A program made the position numbers and the translations under genes. 64,000 nt of DNA from Alisma plantago-aquatica. Lineage: Eukaryota > Streptophyta > Magnoliopsida > Alismatales > Alismataceae. How positions within the stretch are numbered: position 1 is the stretch's first letter; each line of letters starts with the position of its first letter. The notes below the pieces were generated by a model. It was not told where the DNA came from and did no database searches. It was given only the letters and a program-made list of their open reading frames with translations. Shown in pieces: positions 46,745 to 58,535 of this stretch. Where the stretch lies: contig OY856411.1 of assembly GCA_963693085.1 (NCBI GenBank), forward strand, positions 70,848,001 through 70,912,000. Reading direction: 5' to 3'.

Positions 46745-48384
46745 TGTAAAGACCCAATTTTTTATCGAATATTTACAAAATTGCATCAGTTTACAATCAT
46801 GATTTACATCAAAGTCTCTAAAGATTTACAAAGGATTACAAAATTTAACATTTATTTTTATCTAATCTTCAGTAGTCAGCAACCCTTGCACGTCTCTTAT
46901 AAGTCTTCTCGGGTCACCTACCCATAAGTTCCCATAGGGAACAAAAGCCACACATGGGACCCAAAAAGGAAAAATGGGGTCAACAAAGTTGGTACAAAAT
47001 CATTATTTGGAAAGCAAAACAATATGAACCTATCAACAAAGAATTAATATGACAAAATATAAAGGAATGGACAATATAGGAAAGTATCAAAAGGTGTTAA
47101 TGGGTTTTCAAATTCATTAATATTCAATATCCAAATTTTGGAACTAGTCGTTCAATTTTCAATAATTAGTGCATGTCATTGTCTAGTTGTTGGGGAAGCC
47201 ATGTGTTCTCTCCATAGAGAACAACAACACACCAACTAAAGTTCCCAATATGCTAAGGTACCCTATGTCCTTTAACTCTATGTAAAGGTGTGGAAGCGTA
47301 ATTCCACTAAACTAGGGGCACTAACCTTCCCTTTTTCAACGTTTAAACATTATGCTACTATTTACCATGAATAAGTGTTGGTGGTCTTTCAAAGAGTAGG
47401 CTAAGGTACAAAATCAATTTTTGACCGACCAACCTATCTGGTCATGCATGCAATCAATAAGGGAAATAACTTTCCAAATAGAAATAAAAAGTTCATACTT
47501 TTAGATCAAAGTATACAAAATTGTGAGTTCTAAGTATTCAACTCTAAGAGTTCAATCAAAATAAAGAGATCTACAAATGTAGAGGAATATTCATCACTAT
47601 ATGGATTGGAATCAAATGTGTCCAAATTAATTTGGTTGGATCAGGATTTCTTTTCCATGTAGATTTCATACTCAAGTCTATAATTGTGTTCTCTATTTTA
47701 GGTCCTTAAATGTTATTTTCTCTCAAAGATAATTCCATTTAGTCAATAATGGACCAGGTTTTTCATTATATGAGATATAACTTGTCAAAATACCCTTAGT
47801 AGGAATATCTCAGTTTAGGGTCAAAATACCTCAATATACGTTGGTCATATAGTATTACTTAGATTGAACTTATGTATGTGAAAACCAATATATTATGTAT
47901 GTGAACACCAATATATCCATATATTAATAACTAGATCTAGATACTCATATGAACATAATCATACATCTACTAATATTTGGATGAAGCAATATCTAATAAT
48001 TAAGTATCATCACATGTCTCTTTTTGCATTATGATATTATCTAAGATCAATTAGGTTCTCGTTTTAGGTTTAGAATTCACCTATTTTTGGATTCTAGTCA
48101 TTTCTGAGATTTCATAAAGTCATATATGATCACAAACCCATAATTATCATCATATGACCAAACTAATGAACTAGGGTTCAAGGTACTCTTATACGTGCGC
48201 ACATTATTAGTCAGATACATTACTTAGGTTCTAAATATATGTTCGAGTATGTGAATGTAATTAGTATTTATCTAGATGTATAGAGGAAGTGAGTACACTT
48301 AGTTTGAAAATCCTTCTTATATTTTGTTTATTTAGACATCTACATGTATTAACATAGTTAAATATAACTCATCAACCCTATTAC
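46745..48384 (-). repeat. E5 5' LTR, left segment (up to E4)
   Basis: This matches 43606 to about 45220 of the 3' LTR. It ends ATTAC (48380-48384), the E4 target site. Confidence 0.78.
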
Positions 48385-50588
48385 TATTGCGTTTTAGGGG
48401 AGACAGAGAAGGCAGCGAAAACAAAAATTTTCTTCTCCCAAACCCAGAATAAAGGAATCGCATCAACGTCTATACAATAGGAAAGATGGTTTGTAGAGGC
48501 ATATGTTGTCCCGAGGCTTGCTCGGTGACGTTACCTCGTGGCTTGTGCGGTCTTCACCTCCGGCCTTGGACGGTGTCTGTGCAGCCCCTGGTCTCACCGG
48601 GACTGTCAGGATTGACAGTTGTCCTCTGAGAGGCAGAAGTCTCCCGCCTCTGAAGTAGTCCACACGGACCACCTAGAACTCTGATCTCCTTGTCCCATAA
48701 GGAATCGGAAGGAGTCACACCCTGCTGTCGGCGTATTAGTCACCAACACACTCTCCTACAACCAGTTGCCTTTCTACACTTGTCTTTCCCTTATTGTGAC
48801 TCCCTTATGAGGTAGCACTTGCTCGAGCTCTCTCTCTCTCTCTCAGTTACCAAAACCAAAGAGAACGACAACTTTATAGAGAAACTGGTGTTCTGAGTTG
48901 TTTATGAGAAGCCCCCAATACCCCTGTATATATAGGAGGGTCATGGGACAGGGTTCTCTACCCCGGGAAATGAAGGATTAAATGGGAGTAGAAGGATTTG
49001 AGATTTTCCACAAAACAACCAATTTGTGCCAGTTGAACTGATCGGTTCACACCCTGAAATGATTGTTTCAGGCCTTGAGCCGATCGTTTGGGACCTGAGT
49101 CGATCGTCTGGGGCTCTGACCCGATCGGTTCGTGGTCCTAATCCAACTCAAATTGACTTTTATATTTGTTTCTGATTAATCAAATATTAATCCTTGTCCA
49201 AATTGAATTTGTACAAGTGAAACAAATTGTATTTGCAAAATAGTCTTCTGACTTTCCAAATGATCTTTGTTGGTCACACAAATTGATTGGTTCAACAATT
49301 GAGCCGATTGTTTCATGACACATGAGCCGATCGACTCACCAGTTGAGCTGATCGGTTCAACAACCTGAGCTGATTGGTTCATCCCATGAGGCGATCGGTT
49401 GGGGCAGCAAACTTATGCAAAATCAGTCAATTGCAGTTTTAATCAATCCAACACTCTAATCAATCGGTCCAACACCTTTAACACTATGATATTGAGCTAT
49501 CAATTGATTGAGTGTTTAATTGAACTACTAAACTCCTTTAGTAATCAATGTAAACATTGTTTTGTGGATAAAGTCCTCTTCCAGGTTAAATCCTATGTGT
49601 GTGACCCTACAGGTCCATTTCACGTTGGCAGTGAAAGTCCATAACACTTATGACTTCACAAGCAAAGAGCGGTGCCTAGTTGCACATCAGTGCTACCCAA
49701 GTGAAAAGGAAAGTTGGAGAACAACTTTCAATCCTACAATCCGTGAATGGTGTTACAGTGAATGTATAATTCCTTTGTCACTGATATCTCGAATGAACTC
49801 AAGGCATAGGATAGTCATCCTTTCAACGTTCATTCACTTTCTTGATCTCAGAGTACATTGGAGGAGATATGTATGACATCAATATCACATATTGATTCAC
49901 ACATGTATGCACGCCTATCTCAATCCTACTCATCAAGTGGCCATGGATATCAAACTCCCTCAGGAGGGACAAATCTCATATCTATCACTCACCCCTCAAA
50001 AGCCCCATGTGCCAAAGCCACCCAATCATAACCTTTATAACAACCCATGTTTCAGGACTGTGTTTGATGATGTCAAAGTGTGCCCAATGACATGTGTTGA
50101 GTGTGATGATTTTAGGTCAAAGAATCACACTCACCACCATCACTGTGAGAACTTACTATGACTACCATGTCATGGTTCCATGTGTCAAACTCACGTTGGG
50201 TCTGTCTGGTACACTTGTTCTCTAACAAGTACCTATGTGTTTGGTTTGATATCTCCATATCATGACTAACGAGATTCTTTCATCAATCAACACCACAATC
50301 TAGTCTTGTGTGTCATTGTTGTCTATCTACCTTCCACAATGACATCTGACTAGGGACATAATAAGAATGTACAAACTCTTAGATCTATATGATCGCATCA
50401 TTCAGGTCCTGAACCTAAAAGCATACGTCATTGAGTATTGTCATTCTCTAGACATTCAATATGTTCTATCATTATCTCGTATGATTTAACCAGAAAGAAT
50501 TGGAAGCTTGCCTTTGATGTTTATCAAATCAATCTTAATGTATCCCACCAATCATCCCATGATTGGCTCTCAGGGCAAACATACCAAT
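48385..50588 (-). repeat. E4 3' LTR (left)
   Basis: On the plus strand it runs TATTGCGTTTTAGG to CATACCAATA. It includes a TATA box (minus, 48926-48936) and the palindrome cluster at 49035-49400. A (CT)n run lies near 48830. Confidence 0.9.
49035..49400. repeat. GAACCGATCGGTTC palindrome cluster, E4 3' LTR
   Basis: About ten copies of GAGCCGATCGGTTC-like 14-mers occur (near 49035, 49078, 49098, 49120, 49280, 49302, 49325, 49345, 49367 and 49387), spaced about 20-25 bp inside two sub-clusters. Many are variant at the CG positions. The 5' LTR copy is at 55870-56234. Confidence 0.88.
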
Positions 50589-53070
50589 AGATTCCCACTT
50601 GCACTGTGAGCCAATCACCCTTGAATCATATTCATAGTGATCTTCAAACATGTCCCACATGTTACTGTGCTCTAGTGCTAACATAGTGAGTTATGGCAAC
50701 ACATTGTCAAAGTCGGTATGAACTACATGTCTCTCATCTCTTTGTTGTATGTCACATGTATAAGATGGAGTTGTCGTAATATGTGATCTAGTATTCCTTT
50801 TCTAACCTTTATCCACATTGCATGACCAAGCGCTCCTAACTTGTCATCAATGACCGGAATAACTATAAGTTCATCTATATGAACTCCTAGACCCATATAG
50901 TATCCATTGTTGTTCTTTAACACACAGATACTCAGCATTTCCTTTTAAAACAACTTTATTGGAACGTTTCCATTATTCAACAAACATTCACTTTTATATA
51001 TCCCATATATATTTTGTGATTATTTTTATGTCCTTTTCAGAAGTTTGCATCAGTGTAACTCTTTACAGTGAACCCTTCCTTATTTCCATAGAACGAGTAC
51101 TTCTTAAGTACTTATCAAGTTATTATGATATTCCAGTAACCCTTACTGAAATTAGACAGACATCCACTCGTCATGTCCCACATACGAGTTATCAAGATGA
51201 GCATATCATATTGTCATGTCCTACATACAAGATTATGAATGCATTTTATTCTTGCTATGTTCATACATGTAAGATAATGGGATAATTACATACATGATAG
51301 ATCCATATCTATTCTTAGCGTTCCCATTCTTCATAAGAATTGGACACTTGGCATTAGGATAGTAACTCCATGTAACATGGACAAGTTTTCTCCCACTAAA
51401 TATGTGCATATTGAACCCTTCAGTATAGATTGCCAATGTATGCTCTCTCTTTTTCGATCAAGAGGTTTTCGAGAACTATCTCTATAGATATCTATTCCTA
51501 TCACATAGGGAACATCTCTATCTTCCTTAAAGATAATTTCCACTTTGGATTTCCATTCTTAGAACATCTCATTTCACATCAACATGTGGAATGTGAATAT
51601 ACTCCCACTAAATGATAGATCCCTTCTTTATCTTTGTCATATCAGTCAAACCCTTTGACGATATCATCAAAGTAAAGATCCATCTCTGAGTTGCTTGTAC
51701 TCAATCACATTGATTAGTCCATTGTAACTTATAGACCTTATTTGCATTAATGGATTCATAAACCTTATAGGTTGTGTTACGTACACATCCTTGTCTTATT
51801 CCTCATAGTAATGCAGTTTTAGTATCCGTATGCCAAATCTCTTAGTCATTAAGTTGCAATTAACAAGCATCATCCTTCTCAAAATGTCATCCATGTGTCT
51901 TAACGCTTAAGACTCATTCACACTTATGGATTTCATCCCAATGGGTGCTACCATCAAGGTCATACCTTATGGTTCATATGGAAGTCATTTAGGATGTAAT
52001 GGTCATAAACCATGACTCAGAATCTGGTTCCTCATACTCATCTAGATAGTTGACTCATCACATGACCAACTCATCACATACATAATCGAGATGTATCTGT
52101 CAAGGATATAAGAACCCACAACTCCTTGTGATTCTTATTATCCTGTATCAGTGTGGGGTATTCTTTATTTAAGAAGAATTTAGTTATTTGATAATCATCC
52201 TCTAAATCCTTAGAGTATGACTCCTTGTTGATTTAGACATCACTATGCCTTAATCATGATCTCACTATGATACACTATCATAATCACTCACAAGGTTCTC
52301 AAACATTTGGTGCAAGTATTTCATTCATTGATCTCATCAAGAATTAACACTTTACCAAATTCGTACTTCATCTATGATATTCTTGAACACTTCAAGATAT
52401 TCATATTGGTATTTCTCTAAACATCATTTGAAGTATTAGCATTAACTCTAATAGGTATGTAAATACATCTCATGTATTATAGCTAATAGGATAATCATTC
52501 TCCCACTACCATAGTGAAGATTGATTAATCATGTCCAAGAGATCCATGTCTCTTACTGGTTCTCTAACCAAAAGAGTCTAGATTTATCCATCATCTGGAA
52601 ACTAGAAATGAATTTCTCATGATTTCTGCTAATTTGATTGTTTGAATTATCAATAACTTTTAGGTATCATTTTATCTTATGCATACCAAGTATCACAAGA
52701 TAAACAAGGCATTGCCACAAAGATTGAAACATCAACTTTATTAATTGCTATCATTGTCATACAATATGAAAAAATAATGTGTTTCTATCTATTGGCAAAT
52801 ATGAAATAGAAGATTGTAATTCTATTACATGCCTTCAAGGCTAAAAATAAACTAAATTACTCCTATTTATGGAGTCAATATTTGCCCCATTTATTGGGTT
52901 CTTTACACTTTATATCTTGGTATCATATACCTCAAAAAAGTGTTACAAGTTTATTTCATGACACCTTCAGGCGGAGACATCTGTCGCCTCCTTCTTCTTT
53001 AGTTATTCCAGATAGAGTGGACAATTCCAATGTCCTGGCTTTTGACAATGGTGGCAATTGCCTCTCTTGG
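50589..53070 (-). pseudogene. E4 pol remnant (copia RT, heavily decayed)
   Basis: Only short RT motifs survive on the minus strand. At about 51690-51800, DVYVTQP then a NANKVYKLQ-like string match the copia RT region usually read as EEVYMxQPEGF and KVYKLxxSLYGLKQ. At about 51430-51515, VIGIDIYRDSSR matches the YVLGIxIxRDRSR motif. Stops and frameshifts are frequent. No integrase core or RNase H could be read with confidence between 52000 and 53000. The purine tract is next to the LTR at 50589-50601. Confidence 0.6.
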
Positions 53071-53841
53071 TCATGCCTCCCTTGGCCTTGAGAGATGAAG
53101 ATGACTTGGGCTACTGGCTAGCATCAAACCTTTCTTAGCCTTGCTCTTGCCCTTGCGCTTGGACTTGCCTTTCTTGTTGTTTATGATCATCACAAACTTA
53201 GGCTTGTCCTTATTCATCTGTGTCTCGGCTATCCTCAACATGCCCAACAACTCTGTCAATGGCTTGTCAAAGTTGTTCATGTTGTAGTTCATCACAAACT
53301 GATTGTATGATTCTGGCAACGATTGTAGTATCACGTCAGTAGCCAACTCTTGGCTCAGAGGAAATCCCAGTGTCATCAGATTCTCCACATACCCAATCAT
53401 CTTAAGCATGTGAGGACCAACTAGATCTCCTTCTGTCATGACACATTTGAACAGTGCCTTGGAGACACCATATCTCTCTTATCGTGCTTGATCTTCATAC
53501 ATGTTCTTGAGATGTTGAATCATCTCAATGATACCCATGTTCTCATGTTGTCTCTGCAACTCGTGGTTCATGGAGCACAACATCAAGCACTTTGCATCAA
53601 TGGCATCATCAGAATGCTTCTTATAAGCATCCATTTCTGCCTTTGGTGTGGTAGGAGCATGTTCCTCTGGAAATGGAGTATCCAGGACATAGAGCTTTCG
53701 CTCTGGAGTGAGAACAATTCTCAATGTCCTAAACCAGTAATGGAAGTTAGTCTCATTCAACTTGTCCTTTTCAAGGACCAATTGCAATGAAAAGTGATTG
53801 TTGTTTGTTGTCATTTGAACTACAAAAGGAAGTATATGCAA
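53071..53841 (-). pseudogene. E4 copia Gag, one in-frame stop
   Basis: The probable start is the ATG near 53814 (MTTNNNHFSLQ). Copia Gag motifs in order are KLNETNFHYWFRTLRIVL, DAKCLMLCSMNHELQRQ, ATDVILQSLPESYNQFVMNY and LTELLGMLRIAE, then a Lys-rich basic tail (KKGKSKRKGKSKAKKG). A TAA at 53479-53481 splits the frame. Just downstream (53010-53060) a zinc knuckle CHHCQKPGHWNC can be read in another frame; it lacks two residues between H and the last C. Gag would package element RNA. Confidence 0.87.
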
Positions 53842-55206
53842 TTTAGTCCAAAACTCAATTTTGACTTATTTGATTGATTTTAAAAGTTGATGATATAATT
53901 AGGACTTTAACTAATTATCGCTCCCACTATTTTTTTCAAATTGATAGCCCTCACCATCAATTCGTAAGATTGCAGCGTACAATCTCCTAATGGGTCAAGA
54001 TCCTGAAATCCTCTAAGTCATGGACCAGCTAGGGTTGTCACCCACAACTTAGATCTTCCAGGTAGGCAACTTTTTCCAATTACATCATATGTAACTCTTG
54101 AAAGATGTCATATGAAACTCCTTGCCATGATCACCTCCATGCCTCAAGGTGCTAGATCATATCTAGGTCACCTTGTTAAGTTCGACCCAAAGCCAACACG
54201 ATGAATATGCACCCTTCTAGGGCAGACCCACATATTCATCATTCACGCTTCCACGAGATAGATGGTGCACCATGCTAGGGCGTGCTCACACTTGGCCACT
54301 CAAGCTTTTCATGTGCGTCACATTTTGAAAGAATCTAAAACTTTAATATTTAATGAGGAATTTGGTTTTGTAGGTACATATACATATCCAATCACCACAA
54401 TACATAGTATGTATCATATACATGCTATATACTACAGAAAACAAGTGAAATGATAAAAGCGATGATTATGGCCATCCTAATGTGATTCCTCAATCCAAGA
54501 GGAATCACGGTCATCAAGGTCTACATCACATGCAACTTGTCCATGATGAAGTGCTATAGCCATCTGAATTGATCAACTCATCACACGAATGACCTTCTCG
54601 TCCTGGCCGGTCATCTGGATGCCACCAGCCGATCGATTGGCTCCTCCAACCGATCAGTTTGTTTGGTCATCGTGCATCTCCTCATGGTCGCCACCCAGTC
54701 ATCTCGCTCCTCGAGGCAGTCGTCTGGATCGCCAACTGATCTGTTCATGCCTTGAACCAATCGTCTCAGTCGTCGTCAGATGTCCTCCGCTCTTTGACAT
54801 AACAGGAAATAAAATATCTATCATATTTTACATTTGAATTGGGAAACCCCGAGTTACATTCGGGGGGAGCAAAGGTAGGAGAGAAATCTCGAGTTATCTT
54901 GAGTTACATCAGGAATAAGGAGGTAGGGAATCGGTGTGCAGACTGAGATGCAAGCAACCACATACAACCAAGCACATATATAGGGTTTATTGGCCATAAC
55001 CACGCTATACATCCACCACAAAACTCATTTAAGGGAGACGTGTATGGAGTGCATTCATATTACATATCATAGATGTATATTGGGATTTGTAGATTTAGGA
55101 TTGGACATGAATAAATCCAATTTTATTCACATCGTATACAATAAATAAAGACAAAAAACCAAAATTGATCACATTGATAATCCTAAAGTATAGAGCAGTT
55201 GACGTG
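53842..55206 (-). other. E4 5' leader with internal palindromes
   Basis: This 1.35-kb untranslated stretch lies between PBS and Gag. At 54628-54775 four to five CCGATCGATT / ACTGATCTGTTC-like copies of the E4 palindrome recur. No frame of interest is seen. Confidence 0.65.
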
Positions 55207-55218
55207 GCTCTGATACCA
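55207..55218 (-). promoter_or_regulatory. E4 primer binding site (tRNA-iMet)
   Basis: Minus-strand TGGTATCAGAGC is a perfect match, 1 bp from the 5' LTR end. Confidence 0.95.
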
Positions 55219-55760
55219 CTATTGAGTTTTAGGGGAGACAGAGAAGGCAGTGGAAATAAAAAAATTCTTCTCCCAAACCCAAAACAAAGGAATCACGTCA
55301 ACGTCTATACAATAGGAAAGATGGTTTGTAGAGGCATACCTTATCCCGAGGCTTGCTCGGTGACGTTACCTCACAGCTTATGCGGTCTTCACCTCTGGTC
55401 TTGGACGGTGTATGTGCAACTCCAGGTCTCACCGGGACTGTCGGGATTGATAGATGTCCTATGAGCGGCAGAAGTCTCCCACCTCTGAAGTAGTCCACAC
55501 AGATCACCTGGAACTCCGATCTCCTTGTCCCACAAGGAATCGAAAGGAGTCACACCCTCATGTCCGCGTACTAGTCACCAACACACTCTCCTACAACCAG
55601 TTGCCTTTCTGTAGTTATCTTTCCCTTGTTGTGCCTCCCTTATCGGGTAGCACTTGCTCGGGCTCTCTCTCTCTCTCTCTCGGTTACCAAAACCAGAGAG
55701 AACGACAAATTTGTAGAGCAACTGGTGTTCTGAGTTGTTCATGAGAAGCCCCCAATACCC

Positions 55761-55770
55761 CTATATATAG
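55761..55770 (-). promoter_or_regulatory. TATA box of E4 (5' LTR)
   Basis: Minus-strand CTATATATAG is conserved in the other LTR as GTATATATAGG at 48926-48936 (plus-strand reading). It is the best promoter candidate in E4. Confidence 0.6.
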
Positions 55771-55869
55771 GAGGGTCATGGGACAGGGTTCTCTACCCCG
55801 GGCAATGTGGGATTAAACATGAGTAGAAGGGTTCGAGATTTACCACAAAACAATCAATCTCCGCCAGCT

Positions 55870-56234
55870 GAACCGATCGGTTCACACCCTGAAATGAACG
55901 TTTCAGACCCTGAGTCGATCGTTTGGGGCCTGATCCGGTCGTATGGGGCTCTGAGCCGATCGGCTCATGCCTGAGTCGATCAGTTCGTGGTCCTGATCCA
56001 ACTCAAATTGACTTTTATATTTATTTTCGATTAACCAAATATTAATCCTTGTCCAAATAGAATTTGTACAAGTGAAACAAATTGTATTTGCAAAATAGTC
56101 TTCTGACTTTCCAAACGATCTCGGTTGGTCACACGAATCGATCGGTTCAACAATTGAGCTGATCGTTTCATGACACATGAGCTGATCGACTCACCAGTTG
56201 AGCCGATCGGTTCATCCCATGAGTCAATCGGTTG
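55870..56234. repeat. GAACCGATCGGTTC palindrome cluster, E4 5' LTR
   Basis: Same family as at 49035-49400. This copy keeps an intact GAACCGATCGGTTC at the start (55871-55884) where the 3' LTR reads GAACTGATCGGTTC. Confidence 0.88.
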
Positions 56235-57421
56235 GGAGCAGACTTATGCAAAATCAGTCAATTGCAGTTTCAATCAATCTGACACTCTAATCAATCAGTC
56301 TAACACCTTGAACACTATGATATTGAGCTATCAATTATTAGAGTGTTTAATTGAACTACTAAACTCCTTTAGTAATCAATGTAAACATTGTTTTGTGGAT
56401 AAAGTCCTCTTCCAGGTTAAATCCTATGTGTGTGACCCTACAGGTCCATTTCACGTTGGCAGTGAAAGTCCATAACACTTATGACTTCACAAGCAAAGAG
56501 CGGTGCCTAGTTGCACATCAGTGCTACCCAAGTGAAAAGGAAAGTTGGAGAACAACTTTCAATCCTACAATCCGTGAATGGTATTACAGTGAATGTATAA
56601 TTCCTTTGTCACTGATATCCCGAATGAACTCAAGGCATGGAACAGTCATCCTTTCAACGTTCATTCACTTTCTTGATCTCAGAGTAGATTGGAGGAGATA
56701 TGTATGACATCAATATCACATACTGATTCACACATGTGTGCATGCCTATCTCAATCCTACTCATCAAGTGGCCATGGATAGCAAACTCCCACAGGAGGGA
56801 CAAATCTCATATCTATCACTCACCCCTCAAAAGCCCCATGTGTCAAAGCCACTCAATCATCACCTTTATAACAACCCATGTTTCAAGACTACGTTTGATG
56901 ATGTCAAAGTGTGCCCAATGACATGTGTTGAGTGTAGTGAATTCAGGTCACAGAATCACACTCACCACCATCACTTTGAGAATTGACTGTGACTACCATG
57001 TCATGGTTCCATGTGTCAAACTCATAGTGGGTCTGTCTGGTACACTTGTTCTCTAACAAGTACATATGTGTTTGGTTTGATATCTCCATATCATGACTAA
57101 CGAGATTCTATCATCAACCAACACCACAATTTAGTCTTGTGTGTCATTGTTGTCTATCTACCTTCCACAATGACATCCGACTAGGGATATAATAAGAAGG
57201 TACAAACTCTTAACATCCGTATGATCTCATCGTTCAGGTCCTGAACCTGAAAGCATTCATTATTTAGTATTGTCATTCTCTAGACATTCAATTTGTTCTA
57301 TCATTATCTCACATGACTGAACTAGAAAGAATTGGAATCTTGCCTTTGATGTTTATCAAATCAATCTTAATGTATCCCACCAATCATCCCATGATTTGCT
57401 CTCAGGACAAACATACCAACA

Positions 57422-57560
57422 ATTACATCCCAAAAATACCTCATATGTATATATCTATATCAATAAATAGGGTTTTATTCATATATGAAAAGTGTTAACA
57501 TTATTGAACAACATGATCAGGTTATCATTATAAATGTTCTTATATATACATATATATATT

Positions 57561-57595
<35 letters not shown>

Positions 57596-57986
57596 TCAGG
57601 CTAGTGTACACTCGAGTGTACCGGAGGCACCGTACACCTCATTCATTTTTAAAGATGCAATAAATTTTTGAAAAATCTAAACCGTTGATCTTTTTGAATA
57701 TATCTTAAGAACATACTATAAAAATAAATTTCAGCTCATTTGAACACTTATAGGTCGTACATCTAAAGGAGGCAAAAATCATGCATTTCAAATTAGTTTT
57801 GTGCGTCGATATTGTTGTCCTTAAACGAGTGACTTACACTCATCCAAATGAGCTCAAATTTTGCATGTGGGCTATTATTATTGTAACCATAAAGATCAAT
57901 AGATTAGATTTTGTAAAAACAAGGTCTATATAGGCAAACATCATTGGGTGTATAGCATAATATGTACACTCAAATGTATTCTAGCT

Positions 57987-58062
<76 letters not shown>

Positions 58063-58535
58063 GTATGTTCTTATTATTGTTTACTCAGTCATAAACATCC
58101 TATATATGTATTAACCATTCTTGGAATTTAGATATTCCGGACCCTTTATTTACTAATATGGATACTTCTATTAATATGGTAAGCATTGTGTTCAAGGTCG
58201 CATGATTTGAAATGTTACTACAGCTAAGCTATTAATCCTAGACACTCTTACTATTTGTAATTATGTGGATATACTGCTATGTATATCCATACTAGGACAA
58301 TGTTACTTGGTCGAATCCCTAGTTTTTATTGAATTCCTCAGTTGACACATACTTACATAGACTGGGAGTTACAAATTTACCCATTAGAGTGATGGTTTGT
58401 CATTGATCATCTTCTTGACTGATTGGAGGTAGGAGAGCAATACCATCCAATCATAAATATCTTCAAGATGACACTAGGTAGGTCGTTGGCATCTCTCTAC
58501 CCCTACCTAAGGAGATAACCGGTCTGAAATTTGGT
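57422..58535 (-). repeat. E5 5' LTR, right segment (with foldback insertion)
   Basis: This resumes the alignment to about 45225-45840 of the 3' LTR after E4, interrupted once more at 57543-58064. Confidence 0.75.
57543..58064. mobile_element. Microsatellite-bounded foldback element (third MITE)
   Basis: A core of about 400 bp with imperfect terminal inverted repeats (GTCAGGCTAGTGTACACTCG at 57594, and its inverse near 57960-57988) and a further inverted stretch (AACCGTTGATCTTTTTGA against AAAGATCAATAGATTAGA). It is bounded on both sides by (TA)n(GA)n. ATGTTCTTA occurs at 57534-57542 and 58065-58073, a possible 9-bp target duplication, which would place it near Mutator-like elements. The empty site is represented in the other E5 LTR near 45345. 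No coding capacity. Confidence 0.7.

Larger units (their letters stand above)
48385..57421 (-). mobile_element. E4: Ty1/copia LTR retrotransposon with 2.2-kb LTRs
   Basis: E4 is 9.0 kb on the minus strand, with LTRs 48385-50588 and 55220-57421 and target duplication ATTAC (48380-48384 and 57422-57426). PBS TGGTATCAGAGC is at 55207-55218 and a purine tract AAGTGGGAATC ends at 50589. Gag is readable with a single stop; pol is present only as scattered decayed RT motifs. LTRs look about 95% alike (some 500-bp blocks almost identical), which contrasts with the heavy decay of pol. LTR termini are TG...TA rather than TG...CA. Confidence 0.88.
55220..57421 (-). repeat. E4 5' LTR (right)
   Basis: This is the partner of 48385-50588. 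In transcription direction the palindrome cluster (56234 to 55870) is followed after about 100 bp by a TATA box at 55761-55770 and then a (GA)n stretch near 55670. It ends CATACCAACA. Confidence 0.9.
43606..58535 (-). mobile_element. E5: LTR element with very short non-coding interior (contains E4 and a foldback element)
   Basis: Two diverged direct repeats of about 2.2 kb (43606 to about 45840, and 46745-48384 plus 57422 to about 58535) start TGTAAAGAC. The interior is only about 0.9 kb. A PBS-like TGGTATCGGAGC lies at 46730-46741 on the minus strand, so the element is in minus orientation. LTRs look 85-90% alike, so it is older than E4. There is no coding sequence. It is best described as a LARD/TRIM-like non-autonomous element. 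The exact outer ends are uncertain by about 10 bp and I could not define a target duplication. Confidence 0.72.

Noticed and set aside
49035..49400. CRISPR-like array (14-bp palindromic repeats with about 20-bp spacers)
   Set aside because: Repeats are variable, spacing is irregular, they are duplicated in both LTRs of a plant retrotransposon, and no cas genes exist here.
49399..49876. Plus-strand frames of 81-104 codons conserved at 56170-56707
   Set aside because: Conserved only because both E4 LTRs carry them; they overlap one another and have no protein-like motif.
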